Source of the DNA: Latrodectus hesperus
Taxonomy: Eukaryota > Arthropoda > Arachnida > Araneae > Theridiidae
Assembly (NCBI GenBank): GCA_037975125.1
Contig: JAJQOW010000014.1
Span: 22,393,914 to 22,457,913 of the forward strand
Direction: 5' to 3'
DNA: 64,000 bases
Positions 25,994 to 39,200 of the stretch are shown one piece after another (the first letter of the stretch is position 1; the number at the start of each line of letters is the position of its first letter). The notes beneath the pieces were generated by a model. It ran no database searches. It was not told where the DNA came from and saw only the letters and a list, made by a program, of their open reading frames with translations. The position numbers and the translations under genes were made by a program.

Positions 25994-26952
25994 TGTCACT
26001 TTATGTAATTAATACATATTTACATATGTATATAAAGCATTAATAATTTGATCTAAGATTTTTCAATATGTAATATACTAAGAATTTACAAGTGTTTAAA
26101 AATTATGTTTATTGATATGATTTGGAAAACTATTTTGATACATTAAAATAATTATCAGCAAATTATTGGATTTATTTGAATGTTTGAAAAATTAAACATG
26201 TTATTACTTAGGAATGTATTTAAGTTTTCATTAGTCTGCTTCCCACTGTAAAAATTTAATCATAAAGTATAACTGCAAACCTATAATTTGAAAGGAAAAA
26301 AAAAAAACACACACACACACATAAATTAACAATTAAAGGAGTGAATTTAAATAACTTATAAAAAATTTTAACTATACAAAAACTAGTTTTTACTAAAGAA
26401 TACTATGTATTATCAAAGGTTCAAAATTGAATATAAAATTTAAAGTATTAAAAAAATGTCATTCCCTAGGTTTAAATAGTATCATTGGCTTTAAAAATCA
26501 TTAAAGAATATAAATTTCGTTTTTTTTATTATTAAGTGAAATTGTTTTATATTAAAGCTAATGCAAATTGAATAACTGAAAATATTTTATATTTCTCAGT
26601 GTCATACATGTATAAAAATAAATGTTTAAAGTCATTGTCTTTTTTTTATCCAATAATGATAGTATAGTGTGTAAACGAAATATTAAAGCCAAATTATCAC
26701 TGCCATCTAAATTTTCATTTTATTTAAAAAGTGAATCATTTCTTTTAATTTATACTTAGCTATTTAAGACACAGAAAATATCTTTGGAATATTTTTGTGA
26801 TAAATTATAGCTTATGCATTCATTTTCTTAATATTCATATCAATAAAATATGAATACTTTAAAAAACACAAAAATTCTGTACTGTATGTCAAGAATTTCT
26901 GGAAATTTTATTTTAGCCCAAATGTAATTTGAACTTTTTGTTTTTAAAAAGT

Positions 26953-26958
26953 TTTATT
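26953..26958 (-). promoter_or_regulatory. Candidate QNG1 poly(A) signal (AATAAA on minus)
   Basis: TTTATT on + reads AATAAA on the QNG1 strand, about 247 bp past its stop codon. Such hexamers are frequent in this composition, so this is only a candidate. Confidence 0.3.
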
Positions 26959-27204
26959 AACAACATTTTATATACATTATAAACATTTTTATCCAAAATA
27001 TATCAATTTGAAATTTCAAAAATATTTAATAGTAAAAGTATTCAAAAAACTAATATTTTCAGCATAACATCAATTTTCACCATACACAATGTATTTTAAA
27101 ACATTCATGAACTCAATAGAATTAAAATATATTGTACATTTTACTTATTTTTACAAAACTTACATTTTTGATGCCGTTTCTCGTATTGGTATTCATTTGT
27201 ATGG

Positions 27205-30200
27205 TTAATAATATATGCATCGTACTTTGTGATAAGGCGTGACTTCCATTTCTTCAGCATACTTCCTACGATATTCCCACATGTAATGATCAATCAGAAT
27301 AGAATTGAAGAAAATATTTTTATCCAATTTGCCTTCCTTCTGCTTACTTTTCAGATTTTCTTTTATGAGCTGGAAAAAAATATTGCTTAAGTGAAACTAT
27401 ATATGTAACTAATATTAAATTTTAATCACTTTTGTTTTTATTTCCTATATTACCAAAAATGTATATATTTTTTATTATCAATTACACATTCATAACGATT
27501 ATATAAATAAAAATCAATGGTAGAAATTGCAATATGATAAACTTTAATCTTTAAAGTTTGTTTTATATGAAGGACAAAACATTTACATTGGAAAGAAAAC
27601 TTTACAGAAATAAATATTGAAAAAGAACATGTAGCACAATTAAGCATATATAAGAGAAAAGAAAAATTTATGAAAAGTAAACTTAACATCAAAATTTATT
27701 TACTCATATTGTTTAGCAGTTCGTATGTGTTGTATTTATTTATATAATAAAAATTACAACAATAACGACATTTAAATGACTTATAAAATTAAATGAAAAA
27801 AATTCCAGATAACTGTTCATATATAAATTATATTATTATATAATACTATATAAATTAAAATAGGTTGAAAATCCTGATGTGAGAGAGAATTTAAATACTA
27901 GTCAGTCTTGTTATCATTCATATTTTTTACAATCTTTTTATTTGAAGATAAGAGAATTCAAACATGCTAAAATTATATTGATGACTGATTGACAACATTT
28001 TCTCTAATTTCTTATCCATTTCACAAATCAAAGGTAGAATATTTTTGTCTTTTTAAGTGTCACAAAAACCACACAGCAAAAAATGAAATTTTTATACCTG
28101 TAAATACAGCTGTGTTTGTTTGGGAAAATTCAACTTTAATATATTATTTTGCAAATCATAGAAAATTCCAATAATATTTCACTCATTCAGAAAAATTACT
28201 TATTTACTATTTGAGTCAATATTAGAACTGCAAGATTAAAACAAAAAAGCAATAAAACTTGTCTTTAAATTAATTTTACAATCCAATGTCTCCTACATTG
28301 CTAGTGATAAATGCAAAACCAAGTAAATAAGCATATTCATGTAGGAAAACGCATCACCAGATTGGGCATAACACTGTTGAGTGGTTAATATATTGAAGAA
28401 TTTGCTCATCTTATCTTTTTCTTAATTTTAAATAGTTATTAGTTCTAAATTTTAGCTGCTTAAGCACTTAACTTCTTTACCAATTATTCATCAAGATACT
28501 TTTAACTATCTTTAAATAAAAACTGATTCAAGACTTAGAACATTTTTCTAAGTATAGTAATATAAAAGATGCTATTTTGACAAAGTTTTATTCATTGTAG
28601 TCATTCAGTCAAAGTATTGATTTCAAACTATCATGTAATGAATGAAATGGTATGGGGAACAATAGAATTCAATATTATATGACATACTTCTACCACCCAA
28701 ATGCTACATCCTCTTATTTCAATTTCAAACTGATCACCATTTTTCATTTCTTTTCCTATAATAAAAAAGTTTCAGCATTAATATCTTTGAAATACCACAG
28801 CCAGTTGGGATACAGTGTTAAATGTAATCCATTTTATAATATAATTTTCTTATTTATAAGTCTCTATTAAAATATATCTGAAACTACTATAAAAATATTT
28901 CAGGAATGCAAATATTTCTGAAATTATATTGTTAAATTTGTTTAGCTTAAATTGTTTGCATCATTTAAAATGAATTCTTCAGTTACATCTTCCTGAAATA
29001 AGGCTGTTATTATTTGATGATTATATTAATGACACTTTATATTCCATTATATTATTGTATAATTTAGTGGGGTTTTATATTAAAAATGCATTCCTAAATA
29101 TAATTGGCTTTGACAAAGTGTATCCATATCATAAGGAAACTTCATATTTTAATGAAAAATGTTCTACCACTCTAATAATTTTTACATTTTTTTCTAAATC
29201 TCCTATATTTCACACATTTTTATAATGATTAAAAACTCTAAATTAGAAAAATAAAATATAGTGCCACTATATTTTCAAAGGAATAAATTAATTCCTTCAG
29301 TAAGTCAATTATTAGTTTTAATTTTTCTCCCTCCAGATGATTATGCCAATACATCTTCTTTTAGTTTAAACTTATTTTTTTATGAAAAACACTGAAATAG
29401 GTATAAAATATTTCATATAGGAAAGCATAAAACCTAAACTTAATATTAGGCTTTAATAGAAATAAATATTTAAAAAATATACAAGCTTATGCTGTAGGCA
29501 TTTCATTTATTAAACAAAATGTTTGAAATGTTTGCTTAAATGTACATAAAACAAAAGTTTAAACAATACTATTTTAAAGTGAGAAGATCTAATCTGGACA
29601 CTTTTAAAAATGAGGCAGGTAAGTATATATTTGTACAGATACTTATTTTAAAATAAATTGTATGCAGATTAACTTGATTATCTGTGAAAAATCTAAGAAA
29701 ATGCATGCATTATGTAAATCATAAAAGTTATAAAACTGTTTTAAGAAGTTGAGTAATATAAATAAAATAAAAGCTTTTATTTTTTCAGTAGAAAATCTAG
29801 TAAATCTGTTTTTTCATTAAAGTACTCAAACTTTTATTATCATTTGACTACTATAAACGTACTTAAAAGAATATATATAAAATACTTCTTCATTTTTTTT
29901 ATTTTACTTACATTATTATATTGCTTTTATATAGTATTTTTATTGCATTTTGCTATTAAGAACTGAGTAAAAATAGACAAATTTATGTATTAAATTACCT
30001 TCCTTTAGTGCTTGCAACAGTTCCTCAGAATAAATCAATGCACCAAAATGAACTAATACCTGTGGAATTCTGGAAATAAAAGTATATTTATACTTATATT
30101 ATGTATAAAATATGAAGTTTAAATATTCCTTCAATATTTATTTATCTTTTCACATAAAAAATCATTCTTAGTTATTAATATAGTTTCAAAAACTGTTAAA

Positions 30201-33200
30201 TATGCTATCACTACATTAATATAATATATAATTGTATTTTTTATCATAATGGAAAATATTCTTCACACATAGTTTTAATATCAGTAAAAAGGTGTATCAA
30301 AAAACCATAGAGGAGCTGGAAACTAAGATAATAAATTAATCAAGCAAAACCTTTAAATAGTAATTTGTTTAATGGTCACACTAAATGATAAAAGTCTAAG
30401 AAATACATTTTAACTTTTTTTTCTTATATATGGATTTTAAAAAATAAAATTTTATTTCTGTTTTGAAGTGCCATTATCAATAACTTGCAAAGTATTCTTT
30501 ACATAGGTATGTAAGTATCAAAATTTTGTAAACACGTAGATTACAATATTCTGTATATCATTTAATTTCATTTGATAGTAAACTTGTAATACTGTATAAA
30601 TGAAAATACCTTTTAAATCAACTTTATTTAGTATAGATTAAAATTTTTATTACTTTTTCTTTATAAAAAAATAATCATATAATTCAATTTTTTAAACTTA
30701 TATATAATAAATACGATATTTTGCAAATATTATAATAAGAAATATATAATTTTATGTAAGTAATTCAAAACTTAATATCAGATGTTACTTCTACAAACTG
30801 AGTTAAGTTATACAAAAGCAAAAAAAAGCAATATTTAACTTTAATAATTTTTGCATTATAATTTGTATTTATGTACAATGTGTGTGTGTAAAAATACAAT
30901 AAACTTACAACACTTTTGCAAAACATTAAAAAATTAACTCTTGAAATTGTCACAAAACCAGTCAAATAATTGTGGTATGATTTATGAAAGAAGTCTGATT
31001 AATAAAATGCAATATAAGTATATTTTAAGTTAATTAATGAAAATCTATCGTAAAAAAATTTGGAAGTATAGCAACAATATTAAAAATATATATAAAATGA
31101 AATTAAAATATTGTAAGTACCATAAATATGATGTGAATATAAAATTAAATATCGAATATTGCACAATTTTTTAAGTCTAACTGTAGTTTTGAACATTAAA
31201 ATTTCAGTAAATAATTGCAAGGAAATAAATATAAGAAATTTGCAATTTCTTTGAATAAAAAGTGAATGGTCAAAATTTAAAACTTTCACATTATTTTAAA
31301 ACTAAGTGAAATTGATAATCCAAACACCTGACAACTTATAAAATGTTTGTCAGTTTTAAAAATTTTATTTATATAAAAAATTTTACATATTTTTTTATAA
31401 TTAATGTATGTACGAGTTATTATCTTTTTCAGAGAAAGAATAATCTTCAAACATTAAGTTCTGTTAAAATATATAATTCATTAGAGATGCTATGATTTCA
31501 AAAAATTTATGAAGACAATGTACAACACCTGTAATCTGCAAATATAGTTAAAGAATCAATGTCTTCAAATGCTCCATAACCTTGACCTTCAAAGCAAGCC
31601 CAGATATCTCCAATTAAAATCTGAGCTCTTTTGTAGAATGATACTATATAATAATATACAATATATTATGATATGAGCTTTGATTAAGGTTAAAAATGTT
31701 GTACAACAATGTATCAAAAGTTACCTCTCTGTCCTTCAAACATTGCTTCATCTTTGTAAGATGGAAAGTTGTCAATAATTATTTGTAGTAAAGTCTTGGC
31801 TTTGTTTTTGCATAATTCCACACAGTTTGTAAAAGAACCTTCAAATTTCTATATGCAACATACATTACAATAATTAACATTTCTTTATTAAGAACTTAAG
31901 TACTGTTATGTATAGAATTTAATGCAATAAATATTTTTTAGTAATATAAGATTTTAAACAATTTTAATACAAAATCGTGTTTGCTACATTAATATTTTTC
32001 CAAAAAAATTTTTTTAAACTTTTTTCATATTAAGCAAACTATTGACATTAAAATGAAAATTAGTTTTATAATAAAGATTAATATTAAAAATAAAATTAAA
32101 ATTTAAAAATACAATGATTTCATGCCACAATATTAGAACTCATTTATTACACATTTTCCATTACAAATTTATAAGCATGATTTAACATTTAAAATACATT
32201 AGAAAGGAATATTTTGACATCATATAATGTTAAGAGTTTAAAAAAATGTACTTATAAAAGAATAAAAGAAATAGTTATCACATATTTTAATAAGCTTATT
32301 AAATAATTTGCAACAAAATTCATTTTAACTACAATGTTTCAAACTTTTCTAGATATGAAGTTAAATTTTAGATTTTAAAAAAGGGAAAGAAGCTAATACA
32401 TAGTTTTTCTTTAAGTATTTTCTGTTAAAATGTTTGAATGGATTTATGCTAAATTTAGTATACAATCTATTATGTGTCCTAAGAATTAAAAAAATACTGT
32501 TTAAAAAATCTGCATTAGGTGTGTTTTTTCAGTAAATTTTTTAATTTGAATAACTTAAACTAAGATATGAGACCCTTATTAGTTGTGTCAAAAATTAATT
32601 TAATTAAATGCTAGAACAAAGCATGTAAAACAGATTTGCATTTAAAAAACACTTGTAGCATTAATGCTTTATTTCAAGATTCTCAATAGTGTTAAAATGA
32701 GTTAATTGAATTTATTTTATGTTTGAATTCAAGAAGCAACTCCTCAGAATGACAATGTCAGTTAAAAACATCTAGGCCATATTAACATGACATGAAAAAA
32801 CAATTAAATTTAAATGAATAATGCAAAAAATTTTATTTATATTATTTACAGGAATTTTCATTTATATTATAATTAAATCACGCATTTTCATCCCAGATTT
32901 AAAATTTTGCAGCATGAGAGCACTTCAAGTCACTTTTTCAAACAAGAAAAGTATTATATTGCCTGAGGCATATACTTGTGGTTTCTATAATTATATATAT
33001 TAAAAAATTTTCATAAAAATTTAATATTAGATATGCATTTTTCTTATTTAAACTATATTTAACATTTCTCTACATTAAAAATGTAACTTTTTAGTTTTTT
33101 AAATTAAAATTTTATTTTATCTTAAGAATATAATAACATTTATTTTAAAGTACTTTTAAAAAAAATCAGTATTAGAGCTTTGGTAACTTTCATTTACTTT

Positions 33201-36200
33201 TGACTTAAGTACTAATATCTAACACAACACATAGAGGTTCACATTTGACTTTTCTATGTAATTTATTGTGAATTGCACTCTTTAAACTGAAAGGTTTGAT
33301 GATCCTGGTCTCTATTGAGCAATGTGATGAATGTTATGTTTTATTTTCATATAAATACACCTATCAAAGTGTAAAATATTTTGGGGTTTACCTTTGGTGA
33401 TACATAACTGTGACCAGTTTTTGGCTCACAATGGTCTAATGCTAGGGCATATTCTTTAAAGTAGAAGGTCATGAGTGGTGAACATTGCACTTCTGCTTTC
33501 TGCATCCACATCTGTTGAGGTGTACGATTAGAAACTTTCCAGGTTTACTTCCTTGTGACATGTGAATATGGCCCACTTAGTATAAAAAATATTTTTCAGA
33601 AGACAAAATGCTGTGAATGTAAAAATGTTTCATATCATTTTGAACTGGCTTGCATTTGCAATTCATTTCTCAACAGAATAGCTGTTCCTCTATCATGGCA
33701 ATGTAATATAATTTAGTTCTTTCATGGAATTCTTGTTATAAATGTGCCTTGGAAATGTAAAATGAGTTCATCTGTTCAGAAACATACTGTAAATCATTTT
33801 TACATGAACATTACAGATAATATTCCAGTCGCATTTCACCAAAAGAAAACCTAAAGTATACAATGAAACAGCTCTATATTCTCAAGAGCTCATTACTGAG
33901 CATAGATGCAAAGAAATATTCATCCTTAGCTCATTTTTCTTTGTGAATTTTGGGTACCAAAAGGCATATTGGCAAATCACCAAAAGGCAGCTTTTGCACC
34001 AATAACCACACACACACAAATGGAGTTAATTTGACATTTCGAGTCAACATCATACAACCTACTGACAAAAGTACAATAAGAGTGCAATTTATTTACCATT
34101 TTGATTAAATTATCATTCAAACAAAGCAATTAAATCTCATGTAATTGCAAAACAGATAAGCTAGGCATGCAATATTTAACACACATGTGATATAGGACAC
34201 TGATCTTTTTCTCCTGGTGAAACTAGTCCATTATTGTATAATCCTTGGCTATGGGAGTTAGTTTTCTTTAGCTTGTTGAAATATAGTTTTTTTCACTCTG
34301 CCGCAAAATGATTCAGATTTGGGATTTGTATAGCACCAAAGAGCGTGCAGTGGTATATTTTCAAAAGTATGGATTTATTTCTTCTAAGAAAATGTGTATT
34401 AAAGGCCATGATAAGGCGTTGTATATCAAAACTGATAAGCAATGTAAAGGGATGTGATATATATGGTTTTAAATTCCCATATTTTTACTGTGCTCTGGTT
34501 TATTTACTGCTGGCTGCAAGAAATAACATCAGTTAAGTGGGGAGAAAAACTACTAAATTTGATAGGAAAGACAACTGTAGATTGAAATAATAATATGAAA
34601 GAGGTGTGCACTCGTAGCCAGCTACAATGTGATTCAAAACAAATAGAAGGTCCGAACAAAGTTACAGTGATAGTTGAGAGCCTTTTTACAAAGCGAATAA
34701 ACTAAGTCAGTTGTATTCTTCCAGAATATTGGATATTTAGGTATTGTGCAGAGAGACCAACAAGTGTTTCATTATAAAGATTTCCCATCAAAAGGCAGTA
34801 ACTCTAATGGCTGAAATTAGGAACAGCATTGCAGAAGGAACTACAATTTTCTCAGACTCATAGAAAAGTAACGAAACTGGTGAATTTGAAGCAGCTGGAT
34901 TACAACACTTTGAATGGATCCTGAAACTAGTGTACATACACAAAATGCAGAGCGACTGTGGAGTTTAGCAAAATGGCAAAGCAAGAAACACTACAAAACT
35001 ACCCGAAAACATGTGGATTCGTATTTAAACAAATTATGTGGCAGTGATTGCATAAGAATTTACAACTTGTTTGTTTGCACTTTAAAAACTATTAAGGATT
35101 TTTGGACAACAAAATGATTCACATTATAATATATATAATTATTATTTATTTACTATTATTATTTGATAAGTTTATTGTGTTTACAATGTTTATCTTGGAA
35201 ATATTTTCCTGGAAAAACTAGAGCCAAAGGATTTGATGAGCATTAGCAGGTCAACTGGATAATCCCAATGCACCGAATTTTGTTTAATCTTTTATAGAGC
35301 CCATCAAAATCATATCATATTGCAAGTCTTTATTGTCTATACCTTCAACAAAAAATCTAATGCCACTAAAAAATTTTAAAAATTTCATTTTTAAAATTTT
35401 TTATTACTTCATGAATGACATCACTTTAGGTCAAACTGCTAAACAAGTCAAAATGCTGAACTTGAATGATACACACTTTGAAAGCAGAAATGCATTAATA
35501 TTACTATACAATATTTAACTTGTACATGAGGGTTAATCCCATTGGACTTAAGAATTTAAAAATTATTTGTAAGATTCTGAATCACTGCAACTATCCCCAT
35601 TTAAGATAGAAGTTGAATCAGCAGATTGCTGCAGTGATAACCAGTGCATAGAATAATTCTACCTCTAAAAAATGAAACAGAAAAACAGTTTAAAAAAATA
35701 ATAAAAATTAAAAACTGTTAGCTTAACAATGATTAAATTAATAAATGAAATTTAATATAAAACTTAACTTAATAAATGAAATCTAATAGCTTACATATCC
35801 CAACAGAAATTTTGGAGAATATATGACAAACTAATTACAAGCATAGGCTTTTCTAAATGCAGATATATTTTGAAAAATTATATTTGTATTGGATAATACA
35901 AAAATACTCTTAGAGTAAAGCCTAATTACTTTTTCAGTAAAGTTATGGAAAAGTACTTTATACCAAACTTTTATAACTAATTTCCAGAAGAGTACACACA
36001 ATTAAAGAAAGTTTCTTGTATATATAATATGTATCACAGAATTATTGAACTATGAAGATGGAATAAAGAGCTCACTTCAATTAGACATTTCCCTGTCTCG
36101 TTGAGAATTTTTTGTCTTTCAGCAAGCATTGGCATCTCAATTCCAGAATCTGATCTAAAAATGTGCTTCATTGTATCCATGGATATGGTTGAGTAGAAAT

Positions 36201-39200
36201 TTGGGACAGTGATAGCATAACCTTCCTATTTTAAATTGATTAATATTTCTGAATATACAATGAAATTCAAGACCTTACAAATAAAACACAAAAAAGAATT
36301 AAAAATACATTAAAATATATAATTATTAGATTTTTACATTAAAATTATTTATTTATAAAGATGATAAAATAATATATATTGTTCAGCACAATTTATGGCT
36401 ATTAACTTCAGGTTAAAATAATTGATCAAAACGATTGATTCATTAATAAGTTCAACTCAAAAAAGATAATATTCATAGTGTCTAAAAGATTTCAAGATTT
36501 TGAGGATTTCAAACTTATGATTGTATGTCATTTATAAAAATTCAATGCTTGTTAGCAAAGTTAGAGAAGCATTTTACATTATTCATATACATAAATATAT
36601 GTTTTAACTATAAATTCATATCAACAATGGCATGAGTTTTACCAAGTTGTTTAGAACTCAGTTATGAAAGCTATAAATTCTAAAGTAATTAATAATCTAA
36701 ATCATTAACTATATGAAATTCAATGACATACATTTATAAATTAGGGATAATTCAAAATCATATGGCAGTCATACTCTAAAGATTTTGAGGATTACACATA
36801 TTTATGTTAAAAGTTAAAGGAAACTATTAAATGATATTGACAATGTCACAATAAAAAGAGAATAAAAGTAACATGTAAGAAAAATAATGAAGTACATATA
36901 AAATAAATGGTGTCAGAGAAATATTATAGTTTAAAAGCTTATTGTTATCTTCACAATGGCATAACCGAATAGCTATGACAAAGAGGATACATATATACGA
37001 TTTTTTACATAGCTGAATTATCAGCTAGTAGGAATGTGGGCTTACATGGATGATAGTATCTAAGGAATTCAGAATCACACAATGTCAGCTCTAGGATGAG
37101 CCATTAGTTCCAAGAGGATAAAAATATCAGTAAACATCACAGCATTTGGGTCACTCCCAAATTACAATACCAAAAAGCGACCAGTAATTAGCAAGAGCTA
37201 TAAAAAAATAATTATTTAAAAAAAACGTGCAGCTTACTAAGTTGCACGTAAAGACCTATCTTCAGCCATGGGCACTAGTTTTGAGGAAAATATTTTGAAG
37301 ATTGTTGACACATATAATCAATATGCTCTCAGCCCTGTCTGTAATGTTCCACTCAGGGCAACTCCCTTGTCATCAATTAAATTAGTGTGGAGAACATATA
37401 GAGCTCCCATATAAGAATAACAAGGTCCTTTTGTCACTGAGACTGTTATAATGGCACAAGACTGATAATTTAAAATGGAATCCTTCTGTGTTGCAGAATA
37501 GATTTGTATGCTCAAATCAGATCCATAGTAGGCCTAATTTATTTGCTTATAATTTTGAAGTGATATGTTTAAGAATGCCACAAATCCAGAATTCATTGTG
37601 CGAACATTATAAACAAATGCCTTACTCTAAATATATTATCCATTTGGAATTGTCTCTGACAGAGCATAAATGGTATATGCCACATCAATAAATTGCAGAC
37701 CATCATTATCTCTTATATGTATACAAGAATTTTGGAGTACATCACTAGGCAAGCAGCATAATCTTATATGCAGCATGCCTAGACATTGTACAAACTGTAT
37801 TGCAATGCATGGATAGCATATGAATTTATATTCATATACTGACCATATATACTATTGAGTTTATATAAAGTTTTTCCAATTATTCCATCAAACAAATACC
37901 ACACTTTTTATGAATATTATACACACACATATAATTTATTTAATTTAATAAATTGGCTTTATGTGTATACCAAGCTTTTTTCAAAAATTCTTATTGGCCC
38001 AAGTTGACATTTACAGACATAACTATACATTAGTATATAAAATAAGACAGAATTCTATTCATAGACTCCAACAAAAACTTAATTTAATTCAACTTGTGGT
38101 GACTATCTCACTAACAACCCAAATATTTTAACTGAATTAAATTTGCAATAATCGGAACTTCCTTGAAGTGAACTAAAGTGACTTGCACTTAAACGTTATA
38201 AAACTCATAAGTGAATTATTCATTTCCCAGTTCTACTTGTTGTTGTTTTGTATTTAATAAAATATTTGCTACCATCATTCAATTTAATTCATAAGTGTTG
38301 AATACTTACAACACTGTGGCAACTGCTGACTGTCTGACTATGTTTTTGCCTACAAAGTATAAATTATGTACTTATATTTTATGTTATCATTTTATGAAAC
38401 TATGCAATCTCGGACAATGCTCTGAAGGTTACTGAATGTGGAATGTGAGTAGTTGTTTGCTGTATTTGCTTTCTCCTACATTCTGAATAATGTTTAATGG
38501 TAATGACAACACCACTCAGGTCGCATGTATTGCGTTGCAGCTCCCACCTTTCTGGAAGTCGAATGTGCACTTGTGGGTAGTGCAATGTGATAATACAATT
38601 GCCTTTTGTGGTATCACGAGCGATGATACAAAACATTTAGCACCTATAGCACACATAGACATCAAAGTTTTTGGATTAGTTTCAGATATTGTTCTGACAC
38701 CATCAATCACAAACAAATACAAAACTTAGTCTGATAGGCTGATATTCAAGTTTGAAGACCCAGTATATTAAAAAGTAAAAATATTAACAGATATCCAACT
38801 TGACGATGAAAGGCCTAGTTAATTGCTTCAGATAATGAAATACTCTTCTGGTAGACAACTGAGTGACGATTTTCAGCAAAGCTCCAAAGAATGCCTATAC
38901 AAATCCAAATTGTTCTATCAGCCTCTCAGAATCTCTTTATAAGTTGGACTTTATGGCTGACAAAGTAGCAGAAATTATCATGCCAGCACTTATTTGTGAA
39001 ACCTCTGCTGCCCATTATAAGCCTAGTAAGCCATTTACTAGTTTTTCATGTACCATCTTTGCCACCAAGTGGAGGAACTTTTTCGCCAAGAAGCCAAATT
39101 GTCATATACATGATTACCTTGCCGATAGTGATCAGCTTTTCATCAAATATCTTGCCCCCAAAATACAAGTGAAAGTATGCAATTTTTTTTCATAAACATT

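Larger units (their letters stand above)
25900..27204. other. Convergent 3' ends of PEPD (+) and QNG1 (-)
   Basis: Tail-to-tail interval of 1.3 kb that should hold both 3' UTRs. It contains several AATAAA or ATTAAA hexamers on both strands and a short (AC)n run at about 26307-26321. No other gene is visible. Confidence 0.7.

Noticed and set aside
38400..38722. Minus-strand ORFs of 68-78 codons opposite Gypsy gag
   Set aside because: They are shadows of the plus-strand gag remnant, with no independent features.
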